This document shows positions 48,921-61,669 of a stretch of DNA of 64,000 nucleotides, piece by piece. The notes beneath the pieces are model-generated. The model was not told the origin of the DNA. It searched no databases and saw only the letters and a program-made list of their open reading frames with translations. The DNA comes from Erpobdella octoculata (taxonomy: Eukaryota > Annelida > Clitellata > Hirudinida > Erpobdellidae). Both the position numbers and the translations under genes were made by a program. The DNA is taken from contig OZ022242.1 of the NCBI GenBank assembly GCA_963978895.1, forward strand, positions 34,375,173 to 34,439,172. The letters run 5' to 3'. How positions within the stretch are numbered: position 1 is the first letter of the stretch; each line of letters starts with the position of its first letter.

Positions 48921-49029
48921 GAGGGTTTTAAGATACTTATAACAAATCTGCTATTTATTTTACGTTTTATGGGCGACATCCCAGTGTGATAGTGTGGATT
49001 ACAGTCACACCTTTCCCAACAATTATCAA

Positions 49030-49280
49030 AAGTAGAAAAAGGAAAAAACTGATAAAAAAAAGACATTGAGAAAAAAAGAGAAAAAACAGAAAAAAAAGAA
49101 AAAAGAAAGTGGAAAACCCGATTAAAAAAGGAACCAATAAAAAGAAAACCATAGAAAAAAGAAGAAAAAAAATGAACAAGAGAAAAAACCTAAAGAAAAA
49201 GAAACGGAGTCCCGATCAAAAAGAGAAAAAATAAAAAAGTAAAAATCAAAAAAGAGAAGGAAAAGAAAACAACAAGAAAA
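49030..49280. repeat. A/G-rich low-complexity tract
   Basis: Strong purine bias on the plus strand (AAAAAGA-type words) over about 250 bases. No gene is supported. Confidence 0.8.
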
Positions 49281-49404
49281 AGGATTATTTTTTTATATAT
49301 TGCCCAACATACTCTACAGCTATCCGACTTTAAAAAATTACATTAAATTTTTTTTAAGTTGATAAGAAAACCTAATCTAATTTCACTAATAAGTTAACAC
49401 AACA

Positions 49405-49410
49405 TTTATT
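49405..49410 (-). terminator. Candidate polyadenylation signal for BPI/LBP-like gene A
   Basis: AATAAA on the minus strand about 100 bases after the stop codon. Confidence 0.4.
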
Positions 49411-49419
49411 GATTATTTG

Positions 49420-51800
49420 AAGTTCACCGAGTCATCCAGTCAATTATAAATAAACATGAACACATGTTAAAATCAGTGTAGCGTAACTAAACAAAACTTA
49501 AAATTTCAAATTATTCAGAATAGTGTAAATTTGCATGACCGATTAGCATTCTATTGATGTACTCAAGTTCAAGATATTGAACAGTCACTCCTTCAAAGTC
49601 TGTCAGCGGAATTCCTCTACGTAAAATATGTTTTTTCCTCCATAAGAATAATTCCATAAGAGGGAGCAAGTTTTCATCCAACTGATTTAAATTTAATTTA
49701 GGAAAAGAAATTCCGATATTATTGAAAAAAACTTCTTTGTGGATTGAACCGAAAAGTACATGGTTGGATATTCCAACCACAATTTCGTTGAATATCTCTA
49801 AACCAAATGTAGTTCTTTTAGCATATGAGCCGTTTTCACACTGAATATCTAATTCTCCATCAGCTTTTCCAGATAAAAAGAATTTTCCAGATTTGAAGAA
49901 AAATGTCGGAGCTGAAGTGAATTCGGCATTTATTGTCACTTTGCCATTTGGCTCCATTTTGTTTAACAGATGCATCTACATAAAACATCGTACAGTAAAT
50001 TAATTGAATGTTATAAATTTAAAAATAAAGATATTTTTAAATAATTAAACTATAATAACAAAAATAATTTATATAAATTTAAGAACGAGTATTATAAAAA
50101 TAACTAAGTATGTATATATAAATACTACACTTGAATTTAATAATGTATATAAAAATATAACTTCATAACTAACTGGAATTTCATTAACAGGAAATATCTC
50201 TGTAAATTTAAGTTGATTGTTTTTATGAAGAAAACGAAGTACACTGTTGACGGTGTGCTCTGAGATGGCTATGTTGAACATGTCTTTAGGTTGAACCATC
50301 ATTTCTGGTGGCTATTTTAAGTTGTTCAATGTTTTTAAAATTAGCTTACTAGTAAGAAAGTCAAAAAACTTAAATGTCGATAATTTAAAATTAAACAACG
50401 TGTTACTTTTAAAATCCTTTATACTACCTTTACCGTGCTTGCTTGCTTGGTTTAGATCATTTGACACTTGAAACAAGTGAGCCGTAAAAACTTGATTTTT
50501 CACAAATCCTTTTTTATATTTCAAGATTTGCCGGCTGTTTATTTATTCTAAAAATTCTTTAAGACAACATTTTTCTCATTTATATATGTAAATATCTATA
50601 TAATTGTATTTGATTTGTTTTAAAACATGGATAATTATTATTTTTAATTACACATTTTTTACAAAAGTTTTTAAACTTCAATAGGAGCGAGTTTATATTT
50701 CAAATTTCAGCCTGATTAGATAACGGGAAGTTAATTTATTTTCACTTGCAAGGTTTGCAAACATTTAAGCAATCAAGTAAACAAACAAGCAAACAAGACC
50801 AGCGGTGGTGAAGTTAATATAAGGAATTTAAAAAAACACTTTTTACAAAAAATTTCAAACTTTTTTAAAATGTATTGCCATGAGAAGTGAGCCTATATTT
50901 CACATTTCAGCTCGTTTGGATGACGGGAACTTATTTTCTTTTCACTTTCAATTTTTGCAAACATTCAAAGTTGAGGCAGTTATCCTTTCATGCTGCGGTT
51001 GCAGGTTCAAAACTCAGTTGCGGCGTAGCGTAATTTTGTTGATCAGAAAATTCATTCTGATCGCCTAGGCCAATCCAGTTTTTCATCATTCACCGGTCAA
51101 TAAATTAGTACTAGTTTTGCGACCGGGAGTTAAAAGAATAGGAATTTTAGACGCACAAGCGAGTGGCAGGTGAAACTGTGTGACTCATATTCACGTACCG
51201 TTCTTGGTACTGTTGAGTACAGTAATGAGTGGCACCCATAAATATATAAACAAGTTAATTCATAAAATTAAAAACATGCTTTTAAAGAAAAAGATGTTTG
51301 TAGTTACGATGACAATGAAAGTTTTTGTCGTCATTATATGCATTTTTAATTTATTTTTTAATAATTTATATTTCTTAGTTTTTTTATCTAACTTATAATT
51401 TGTTTTAAGAAGGTGAATTATATAATAATCTTCCGAACTTCAAAACGTCCGCGGATATCCCTTGGACATCCCATGGACATCCGGACAAGAGAAAATTAAA
51501 AAACGTATAAAAGTGTTTCAGTTAAATATTAATGAGTTTCTATTAAAAAAACTATATAACCTCAGGAATCGATTTGCCATCATTGATAAATTTTCCAACG
51601 TGGCTCATCTCCACAAAATCTGTTCCAAACACTGGTTGAGTAGTTAAACTTAAATCGAAAACCCAGTTTTCAAGAATTTCTTTTTTAAGATACTGATTGA
51701 TCCATTTGTTTACTTTGTTGATAGTTTCTCTAGCTTCTCTACACATTTCGCTTTCAATTGTTGATCGAATCGTGTCCATATAGCCGCTGATAAAAAATTT
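49420..51800. repeat. Segmental duplication, copy 1 (partner 61573-64000)
   Basis: Exons and introns both align with the second block, including non-coding stretches such as AACATGGATAATTATTATTT and GGAGTTAAAAGAATAGGAAT. Copy 1 has about 170 bases around 50370-50560 that copy 2 lacks. Confidence 0.9.
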
Positions 51801-54800
51801 GTGTTTAAAAATTTACAATTGTTTACAAATTTACAGTTAACAATATTACTATTCTTTACAAAACTTTATTTTGTTTCAAGTTATTTCAATTTTTATTAAT
51901 ACACTTTAAATTTTTATTTTAAAACATTTAAAAGCCAAAAGTTAACGTTTTACGTTTTAAGTAACCGATCAAAAATGAATTTACATTACAAACTATTTCA
52001 ATATAGTCTTCAATCATTTGCATTACAATAGAATTTTTAAAAAGTAACAAAGTATTGTGTAAATATACACTGACGGAGTACCCGCCGTTGCCCGGGATTT
52101 TAGAGGTTCTTCTATCGTTTTTTTCTCTCCCCGTTTGCTTTCACGCTCCCGTTCCCGCTGGCTTTTCCGCTCCCGGTCACTTTTCCACTCCCTTTTCCAC
52201 TTTCGGTCGCTCTTCCGCTACGGGTCGTTTTCGCGCTTCCGGTCTCTTTTCCGCTCCCGGTCGCTTTCCCGCTCCCGGGACAGGGTAATGAAAACGATGA
52301 ACCTTCATTTTCACTCGCGGATTTGACCGCAGTCTTTGAACATCATGGTCAATTCTTTATACATTTGGAACCAGTTTTTTTCACTCCCTCTGGAGTTTAT
52401 GTGGTTTTCCAATTCTATGTTGTGGATTGGAAAACTACGCCAAATTGATTGCTTTAATTGTTTTCTCACTTGATTGCTCATCACAGCCAGAGATGCTCAC
52501 AAACTCTTTTGTTTAACTTGTAATGTATGAACTCTGATGATAGCACTAGAAACCGAAACTGGTCAGTTAGTCCAAGATAATAAGATGTTTACAAATATAT
52601 TTAAACGTGTGAATAGAAAATCTAGTAGCGGACATTCAGAAACTTGGAAAAAACTGTTAAATATGCAATGGGCTTGGCGTTCAACTGAGGAACAACATTA
52701 ATAACAACTTCTTCTCCGCATTAGCAAGCAATCGTTACTTTTACAATTAATGAAAATCATTAGCGACTAGTTCGACGTTGTTAAATGTCAAATTTTCACT
52801 ATAGTTAAAATATGTTAACATTAAGTGATAGCTTGCACATGCGTTTAAAAGCATTATTAACAATTTGAAATTTACCTTAAATAACTGTTGTAGAAAGAAC
52901 TGTCTAAAGCCATATTTAAGTTCTCCACTAATATTTTGCATCTTGCTATGCTTAATTCGATCTGACCACCAGTACCAATACCAACGTGAACTGAGAAAAT
53001 AGTAGATATATAAGATGATCCAGTTAGTTCTCCACTGGATCCAAAAAAACCCGATATTTTCCAGTTGCCTTTCAGATACGCAAAAGCATCGGAAAGAGAT
53101 AGAGTTATATATTTACTTTCATCAATCGTTACTTTAGTAGAAGGTTTTTTAAAAGTTATTATCTGTAAAATTAAAAATCTTCACTAAGTAAGATTAAATT
53201 TTTTTTTTAATCATTATCAAATTCAACCTTAATATTGCTCAAGAAGAAGTCATAGCCTCCGGAGCTCCCTTTAATATCAGCAAATCTCTCATTTTTCACA
53301 TTTTTGGTTAATATGTCCACAGCTACCCTGGCAGCCAGAGAAAGTCCATTTTCTGAAACTACTGTTTTTATTCCTGGACTTTCAGTATTTCCTTAAAATT
53401 AAATTAAATTAATTAATTAATTTGTAGTTCTATTGTTAACAAGAATAATTTATTTAAAGACAGTGCTACTTCTTATATGGATTGTTAAAGAAATGTTTAT
53501 GTTATCTAGGCGCCGTCACGCGGCTGCGTCACTGCTTGTGTACATATAAACTTTGCCTATTCCTTTTTTGACGCCGAGTTTTGTTAGATTTGTTAATACT
53601 TGCAATAAATTATTATTTTACACTAATTGTCGAGTTGGCCATAATTTAAGAATTAAATTTTTGGAAAATGGTTTTTGATTTAGTATGGTTTTTAATAGAT
53701 TTTCAATGAGTTTTAAATGGGTTTAATTTATTAAATAATTATTTAAAGTTGTTCAGTTTAATGTGACAAACTATTCTATTAAAAACCATAACATAGAAAT
53801 TTGGCAAAAATTCATTCAATGTTTTCATCTGAATTGGTCTCTTGCGGTTCCTCGTTTTCTTTATTAAAAGAAATTGATGAGCTTCCATTGAGCTGGTGTT
53901 TATTGGTTCCCTCCAAAACTATTTTTTTTACTGTTTCTAGTGTCAGCAGATTCTGAAATTTAAAGTGGAAAAATCTATAACTTAAAATTTTTTGATTTTC
54001 AGAAGCTAAGTAAAGCCAATAAAAATTCTTAAAAATCAATTTTTTGGAATAGTGACTAATTTGTTTCATGTATTAGTTAAAATGCTGACAGTAATTTATG
54101 TTCTTGGGCTAGCATCTTTTATTTAATTTTTATATTTTTGTGATTGAAAACAACCAATTGGCAGAAACTAGCAAATTTGCTTTGTTGGGATGAGATTTTA
54201 TTGCTCTATCTCAACTTAAAATGATTTCTTCCAGCTCCTTATGAAGTTCTTGATCTAACATTGTAGCCAATATAATTTGAGTCAAGCAAAGAGCTAAACT
54301 GAAGTTTTAATTTGATTAGGTTTTTAATGTAGTTAATTTGAATTTTATTCAAAATCAATCTAGCTGCTTCTGTTTTTTATTAGGGTGGTAGAATGAGAAA
54401 GTAATCATAAACAGCTGACACTGAAACACAGTTTAAATTTTTTATCGGCGTTTCGTTCTTTCTCTTTTCACCCATTCTCTCTTTTTTCTTTCTCTTTCTC
54501 TTTTCATTTTTTTTCTCTTTTTCCTTCTCTTTTGCAATCTTTTTCTTTCTATTTTTTTTCATTACCCCATCCTCGTTAATTGTTTTGAGAGAAAGAAAAA
54601 CTACGTCTGGTTTGCCGCCACTAGCGGATGTAGCCTACGCTACATCTTTGGATTTTTCCATTTTTTTTTATTTTCCCCCTTTCTTTTTTATTTTTTTGGA
54701 GAATGGGGTGGCGTTTGGTCTGTCCGCCCCGGGTGGTTGCAATCCAATTTTGCTCATAAAGCGTGAAATAAGTGTCAGATTTGTTTTGTACATAAGCACT

Positions 54801-54965
54801 GTAAGCCAGAATAGCCAAAATGTTATTTTTTCTATAAATAGTAAAATAAAATAGAGCTAGACCAAAACCTGGTTTCGGTGCTGAAACCGAAACCGAGCTT
54901 CGGTCTAGCTCTAGTTACAATTCAGCTAGGCTGTTTTCAAGACCACACACACACACTCATACACA

Positions 54966-55036
<71 letters not shown>

Positions 55037-55804
55037 CAACCGAAACCTAAACCTTACCAAAACCGATTTTAAGCCTGGTTTCGGACTAGCTCTAAAATAA
55101 AAAGCTATTTTTTTTAACTTTTTCTATATTTTTTTGAAAACTATCTCCATATTAAACATTGTTTAAATTTGACAAGTGGTTTGGATTTGTATGAAAGACA
55201 AACAGATAGACAGTAATTAAATGTTACGACACGAAAAAGCACTCTCGGCTTTAGCAAATTTGGCAAAATATACTTGTCATTGCCTGCCAGTACAGTTCCT
55301 TGTGAACATTTGTTCAAAGTGTCCGGTAACATAGCGAATAAAAAATAAGCATCACTCGATTGAACCTACAAAAATTGAAGTCTGTTGCGATCTCGGGAGG
55401 AAGAAGTTGCCGAATCTTATATTTCAGGTCTCTCAATAACGAGGTCGACAATATCATAGAACCTTTTGAAAATTAAAATCTACACGCTCTTTTTTTTTAC
55501 TCTGTCTGTATCCGTCAACTCATGATTACTTGGTAATCGACAGGCCGAATGCCAGAGAAGATACAATTTCACTTTGAGCAAACCATGGCACCATAGCGGT
55601 TGTTACGGCTCTTGGCTCACTTCTCATTCGGCTTAAACAAAATATTTTCATACCGCCTAATATCCAATTTTTCAAGAAACTTAAAATAAGTTTTGTTATT
55701 CAATAAGTAATAAATATTTAGACTACTTTAATAATAAACTTAAAGTTACCTCGAATTAAAAACAGCAAATGTGAAAAAATAATAAGAGTCAATTTGATAT
55801 CCAT
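49511..55804 (-). CDS. BPI: Secreted BPI/LBP/CETP-family lipid-binding protein, copy A (complete)
   Basis: Six exons in perfect phase: 55750-55804 (signal peptide MDIKLTLIIFSHLLFLIRG), 53228-53391, 52876-53162, 51561-51786, 50174-50311, 49511-49975, giving 444 residues. The N-terminal half shows the family start SPGIKTVVSENGLSLAARVA, which aligns with PGvvvRisqkGLdya of BPI, then FGSSGELTGSSYISTIFSVH. A Cys in each of SIARCKILVEN and ESEMCREARE probably forms the conserved N-domain disulfide. The C-terminal half holds MFNIAISEHTVNSVLRFLHK and VTINAEFTSAPTFFF. Family members are boomerang-shaped and bind lipids or lipopolysaccharide, and many mollusc and vertebrate relatives are antibacterial. 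The protein is slightly shorter than vertebrate BPI. Intron 1 holds a MITE, and intron 3 holds R2 repeat and Helitron-like pieces. Confidence 0.88.
52075..52290 (-). mobile_element. Helitron-like 3' region with 12-bp minisatellite, second copy
   Basis: The minus strand shows GGGAGCGGGAAAGCGACCGG-type units ending AATCCCGGGCAACGGCGGGT. The hairpin (CCCG..CGGG) plus flanking TAC resembles Helitron ends, and the array is the same kind as at 24660. It lies in intron 3 of BPI copy A. The terminal CTAG is not preserved. Confidence 0.5.
53812..54250 (-). other. Exon-like segments in BPI-A intron 1, unassigned
   Basis: A minus-strand frame after an AAATTTCAG acceptor-like site reads NLLTLETVKKIVLEGTNK then a Ser/Glu-rich end with a stop. 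Upstream, TTCAGTTTAG precedes LFA-like hydrophobic sequence. They could be exons of a decayed gene or chance. No family is recognised. Confidence 0.25.
54478..54700. repeat. T/C-rich low-complexity tracts
   Basis: TTTCTCTTTT-type words at 54478-54575 and a T-rich run at 54655-54705, within BPI-A intron 1. Confidence 0.75.
54852..55094. mobile_element. hAT-like MITE with perfect 8-bp target duplication and internal (CA)n
   Basis: Ends TAGAGCTAGACC and GGACTAGCTCTA are inverted. AAATAAAA at 54844-54851 and 55095-55102 is the target duplication. The left end (54852-54914) is itself a 63-base foldback, since GGTCTAGCTCTA recurs there. The centre is a (CA)n run of about 80 bases. Confidence 0.85.
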
Positions 55805-58500
55805 TGTACGAATTCTACAAATACAGCAACAACTATTTCACTATTGAACTGAAATTATAATAACAGTTATTTAAAGAACTAAGAAATCGTAATGCGTGGT
55901 TTTGTTATTTACGGCCTGATGCAGCGATATGCGCACTGCGGTAACAATAGCAGACACTCGTAGCTAAGTAAAAAGCCTATATAAATGCGCAGGAAAGCTA
56001 GCAGACACTAACATATTTATATATATATATATATATAGATCAAATCAAAATATCGGTAATATTTAATAATTAAATTTTATAACCGACACAGGTAAAATAA
56101 AAAAACCGACGACTATTTAGAAAAGATATTTGAAATTTAGTTTGTGTTTTAAGCCCGATGTAAACAAAAATGTATAAAAGCACCAAAAAGGACAAGATTA
56201 ATAAGTGCGCATATCTCAATAAGTACTGAAACCTCAGTGGTACTAGGTTAGCTGAGTGGTAAGTGGTAGTGTGTTTCGAGCCGCAGTACTTCTAAACAAA
56301 CTTTGATGGTCAAGAAGGACTCTGGACAGTTAAATCGCTGGGACAAATAATAAAGAATTGTCTCCGAAATGATAGTAATTGGCATTCAAGACATGATTTT
56401 CTTGTGAAAATGTTGAGAGAAGCGTTAATGAAAAAAAAACTAGACAGTCCTGAAGTCCAGGATTCCCACGTTACGAGGGCACCATAATCCTTGGAAAGAG
56501 TCCCGTCATTTCATTTGTGATGTGACAATGGTTGCGATTACTGCAAATTTAGATAGAATGAATTTGTTCAAGATTAATAATAAGAAGAAACCAGATATCC
56601 ATCATTGGATATAGGCAAATTACCCAACTGCAGAACAAATAACGACAAACGGATGATATGTTCAAATGAAACTGAGAAAGAAAATTAGTCATAGAATCTC
56701 AGTAAACAGATGTGTGAAATGTGAAACAGGGTAATTTTATGCCGCCGCTTTTAATCAACGCAGTGAGGTAATGAGTAAGGTTGATCAATCAATCAATTTG
56801 AGGTTCTGAAAATGAGGATGCTTTAAAATGTTGCTTTTGCTGACGATTTGGTTTATAAATCGTCAACTGATGTTGAAATGCAATTGTTTGATGGAACAAG
56901 GTAAAAATGCTCATGCTAATGTTGCTTTGCACAAAAATCCCAGCAAAGGAACGTCAATGAGAATTTGAGTCACAAGCAAGAAAAAACTATAGATTATGAA
57001 TCTAAACACGAATCTAAAATTGTATATTTTTAATATAACAATTTTGAATATTGAGAAAACCTTCAAATATTTTAGTAATGAAGTCGGGCCATAAAAGAAA
57101 GTCAGTTCAATTGCCATTACCATTAAAAGTTCTTTACGTGCAATATCTTGAGAACCTCTGAAGCCACTTCAAAGAATGTACATTCTGAGAGCGCATGTCT
57201 GGCCCGGTTTGGTCCACTGTCTGACATTCTATTTTATAACAATGTGTTTATAATATGCCGCCAGGGCATTATTCAGACTCTTTGTGGAGGGAGGGGGGGT
57301 TATAAATTAGGAAGGGAACAGGAGCGTCATTTTAGCAAAAAAAAAGAGGAAAAAGACAAGCAGTTTCAAAACCCACACATTCCAAACTTTTCCCAAAATC
57401 TTATACACTTTTTTCCATGTTCGGAGGGAGGGGTGTAATATTAGGCAATTTTTCTAAAAGGTTTTCAAATTTTACCCTTTTTTTCTAAATCAGTTAATGA
57501 CCGTGGATAATAATCGTGGTTATGTTATTTTATTTCCCCAAAAACTTCTTTTTTTTTATTACAAACTTTTATTGAGTACAATCTCTGTTTGTGTATGTGT
57601 GTGTGTTTCTCTGTCGTTGACATACAGATTCAAGCTGCAGTGAGGCGCTGGCTTTGACTGCCAAAGAATACGCCTGAGCAATTCTTTAGGACACTTCTTA
57701 GAAGTGGAGGGCTGAAAACGTTGCAGTTGAGGCAGTGGATTCTAATTCTAAAATAAAAAAAAATTTAACAACTCATTGACTTAGGTTAAAAATGGCTAGG
57801 ATGTGTTTCTGCAGAAAAATTTTTCTGTCCACTTCTCAGTCTTTCAAGCTTTCTAATTCATGATGAGTCAAAGGTGCTCAAAAACCAATACAACTGAAAA
57901 CAACTAAAAGATAGCAACAGCTTAAAATAACGTTTTTCAAAAATAGGATTGAGTGTCGAGATTGTTGACGAAGCAGACAGGGTGCAATTTGATGTATTTA
58001 TCAAATGCATAAAAGTTTGAAAAGCCGTTCTTTACAACATGCTCTGGACGTTGCAGGGACGACTAGATTGGTCGATACGTCATGCAACGCTAGTTGCAGA
58101 ATACCTAAATCATTGGGGGCACGATTTAAGTTTGTCCCAAGAGTGATGATTCAGGCGAGAATGTCTCGAAATCACTGTTTGCAAACTGGAAGAACTACTC
58201 CAAGTAAAGGGATTCATAACAAAAATAGTACTGCAAATTAGGACCAATATATTATTGGTAATTTAGGAGTTTTATTCATGAAAAGATCACTAATATTTTG
58301 TCGTCGACGTTTCTATTGTCTTGATCTAATAAAACTAAATGAGGAACACGACAGGAAAATCAAAAAGTACGATATCGTGAACATCCACGCATGGATGAAA
58401 GAAAACAGTTCAGTTCAGGACCTCAACTTAAAATCTCATCACCGCTTTTGTGCTCAATTTGTCAGGAGATCTCACAGGGGCTGAATATATGGTCAAGTAT
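55805..58500. other. Intergenic, decayed repeats
   Basis: Apart from the decayed RT at 56290-56920, I see no gene. A fragment at 57580-57610 (minus) resembles the CA core of repeat R1, and G-rich runs at 57287 and 57423 are unexplained. Confidence 0.5.
56290..56920 (+). pseudogene. Decayed LINE reverse transcriptase
   Basis: Stop-ridden fragments in several frames: NDSNWHSRHDFLVKMLREAL (a WxxRHD..L...L motif seen upstream of RT in R2/NeSL-like elements) and later AFADDLVYKSSTDVEMQL (RT catalytic A/Y-ADD block). Too broken to be functional. Confidence 0.5.
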
Positions 58501-58583
58501 AGAGGACATTTTAATTTTATGTTAATTTTGCCCTGACTGTAAATAGAATTTTAAAATAAAAAAAACCCATTGAATTCAACAGT

Positions 58584-58592
58584 AGTAGTAGT

Positions 58593-58670
<78 letters not shown>

Positions 58671-58671
58671 C

Positions 58672-58722
<51 letters not shown>
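58584..58722. repeat. (AGT)n trinucleotide microsatellite
   Basis: About 45 AGT/GTA units with one or two interruptions. Confidence 0.95.
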
Positions 58723-58724
<2 letters not shown>

Positions 58725-59020
58725 AAAAAATATAATTTCCCTACTTTTCCTACTTTGTTTAAATTGTTTGTATTTGATAGTTATAAATAAGTGCACAAGC
58801 ATTTAAATAAACGATCTCAAACATCATATGCTCTTTGATCCTTCAATTTCTTACAACAATTTCGTTGCTCAGATCAAGTGATGTCAGATTAAAGACTAGC
58901 AAATTGATATAAGCTGTGTTGACAGTTTAAAGAATTGTCTTCAAAGATATAATTGTGCACAAGCATTAAATAAATGATCTCAAAAAACCAATTATGTTTT
59001 ATGATCCTGCTTACAACAAT

Positions 59021-59333
59021 GTATGTTTGTATGTATGTATGTATGTATGTATGTATGTATGTATGTATGTATGTATGTATGTATGTATGTATGTATGTAT
59101 GTATGTATGTATGTATGTATGTATGTATGTATGTATGTATGTATGTATGTATGTATGTATGTATGTATGTATGTATGTATGTATGTATGTATGTATGTAT
59201 GTATGTATGTATGTATGTATGTATGTATGTATGTATGTATGTATGTATGTATGTATGTATGTATGTATGTATGTATGTATGTATGTATGTATGTATGTAT
59301 GTATGCATGCAAGCATGTATGCATGCATGCATG
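59021..59333. repeat. (GTAT)n tetranucleotide microsatellite
   Basis: About 70 GTAT units nearly without interruption, ending in GCATGCATGCA variants. Every open frame across it on both strands is an artefact of the 4-base period. Confidence 0.97.
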
Positions 59334-59458
59334 TTTAAACGTTAGAACCTAGCATAACTCTGTTAAGTGACGCAGAAATTGCAAAACACCAATAATTATT
59401 TACTTTATTTTAAATTATAATTTTTGAAAAGTCATTTATAATTATAATGTTTTTCCTT

Positions 59459-59710
59459 TCACCAGAATTGTCCCGTTATTTTTAATCCAATAATGTCATC
59501 AACATCCTTTTTAATATCCTCGATATAATAGCTACAAAAATATTGCTCGATCATTATTAAAACTACGTACATTTTAAAAACTTCAAAGTCACTGAACATA
59601 GTGTTTTTCCCTGGGGTTTTCAACTGTCGGCGTGGTTGTGACTTCTGAAAGAAGGCGGTTTCACACTCTTCGGCCAGCAACCACGAACGAGATAGATGAA
59701 GAAGTATCAA
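59459..59710 (-). other. Unassigned open frame, possible terminal exon
   Basis: The end reads EQYFCSYYIEDIKKDVDDII then GLKITGQFW and stop, more exon-like in composition than its surroundings. No family is recognised and no partner exon was found upstream. Confidence 0.25.
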
Positions 59711-60172
59711 ATAGTCTTAACAGTGTAAACCTGAACTGTGATAAAACAAAAGTTGTTTTCCGTGTAAAATCACTAGTAATTTCGTTTAACAAATACGACA
59801 AGCAGACTCTTTCTAATATAAATCACAAAAAGACATAAAAAAATTAGTTTGTGTTTAAGTTGCAAGAACTTCTAAGTAATAGAATTGTAAAACTTGCCGA
59901 CATTATTGCTGTTATTTATCTATTATTCTTGTTTTTTTTTCTTGAACTGCTTTCGGGTATTCAGTTTATCATTGCAATTTTTAAAAACAAAAAATCAGTT
60001 TCTTCATTAAAATTCAACTAAAACAAAATTTAGTTTGAAATTGTGTTTCGGTGTGGTTTTTTTTCTTTCAAATTCTTGTTTACTATTACAGCTTTAATTT
60101 TCCGCAGTGGTATATGTACATTTTTTTTATTTAAAAATCCCATTTATCGGACTGTCGATATTTTTATATTGT

Positions 60173-60215
60173 AACTAGATATACCCGAGGCGGCTTTGCT
60201 TGCGTAATAATTATA
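60173..60215 (-). mobile_element. Possible Helitron-like 3' end
   Basis: The minus strand reads AAAGCCGCCTCGGGTATATC then TAG|TT, similar to GCCGGGTA..CTAG-T endings of Helitrons. There is no matching 5' end nearby. Confidence 0.35.
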
Positions 60216-61068
60216 GAATTTGAACCCTGCATCGAAGAGCCTTGCGTTTGCCAATTTTTTAAGCCCAGCTTGGCTCGTCGGCGTTAAGGTCTGATTACGC
60301 CAATTTCATGGGTATACATTTTTAGACCCGGGCCAGCTCTGTTGAATCATAGACATCAAACTACAGAATTAACTTCTTATTACAGGCACATATTTTCAAA
60401 ATTGTGCAGGGTCAGTTATGCTTTCCCAAAATTTTAACAGGAGGTTCGCAGTCGCAGTAAATATTTTCTAACATTTTTTTAAATAATAATATTCCCATTG
60501 AAATACTATTTTGCAGATTACCACACTAGCTGATAAATATTAAATTATTAGGAAAAAAACAATTTATCGTTCATATTCACTTTTACTTGGTTTGCAAATT
60601 GGAAAAGACACAAAGTTATTTAAATAAACTAGAATCCTGAAATTTTATGTATTCATACATATTATTATAAAGTAATTAAATCATTGAAAATGTTTCCAAA
60701 TAACTACTTGATTTTCACTATATTCTTCCGAGTTAGATTTTTTACACCCTGGTACATTCCAAGTGTTCAATGAGCAACCCATTTAAAAAAAGCATAGGCA
60801 GAGGAACCGCGAAGCAAATGCCTCCCAACTTTAGGGCGTCCATAATTTTGGGGAATCAGGGGTATGAGATAAAATCAAGAGCAAAGTTTTGGTAATAGTG
60901 ACTAGCCCACAAAACCGACAATAAGATTAATTGAAAGCAATTTTTTCTTATTAACAAGGGGTTTGCGAACCCCTGCGAACTTCCAGGAAAGCACTACTGT
61001 GCAGGGCTCTAATTCATCGACGTTCTACTTGTTAGTCTACAGGTAAAAAACAACTTTTCTTAAGTAAG

Positions 61069-61480
61069 TTATTTTTTTAAAATAAAAATTAGATCTGAAA
61101 TGCTCCTTGTCACCAATCTAGCCGCTAAGTTATTGCTTGCTTGATGACAACCTGTGAGATGCTTGGGAATCCCAACCAAAATAGAACTGCAAAAGTTGAG
61201 CTTCGAAAAGACGAGGGAAAAAAGTAGAAAAGCAAGGGCCGATCTCGAAAGCGATCCAGCAACAGCCTCAATCTGATGCAGCGTTGAGAAACACACACGC
61301 CTGATTTGGCTGACGTGAGCACGCAAGGACAGGTCGGAGTCAAATAAAGTCCCCAGGCTGTGCACCGACTCGGACGGGTCGATCAGTACCGCTGCCAAAT
61401 GAAACGGTGCTCTAGGAGATGATGGCTGTGTTGAATGGTTAAGAACCAGATTTACTAGGGTTGAGCTGAAAACGGCTTGA
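61069..61480 (-). pseudogene. CR1-like LINE RT fragment (C-terminal part)
   Basis: The minus strand encodes QLNPSKS, then after a frameshift SVHSLGTLFDSDLSLRAHVS, QIRRVCFSTLHQIEAV, FSKLNFCSSILVGIPKHLTG and NNLAARLV, the region just after the RT palm in CR1/L2 elements (compare LGMMVDSSLSMEAHISHLTR in the intact element at 32984). Truncated at both ends. Confidence 0.8.
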
Positions 61481-61669
61481 ATTCATCCAGTCGCCTATTA
61501 TCGACGTCCGACTTAATAAAAACTGAATTTAAGACGGCTAATTAGTTTGCACAATATTGATTGATTATGAGTCTGTAATGAGTTCACCGGGTCATCTAGT
61601 TTGTTATAAATAACACGAAAACATGTTAAAATCAGTGTAGCGTAACTAAAACACAATCAATTATTCATA

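Noticed and set aside
58889..59352. Several long overlapping frames on both strands
   Set aside because: All are the (GTAT)n microsatellite read in different frames.
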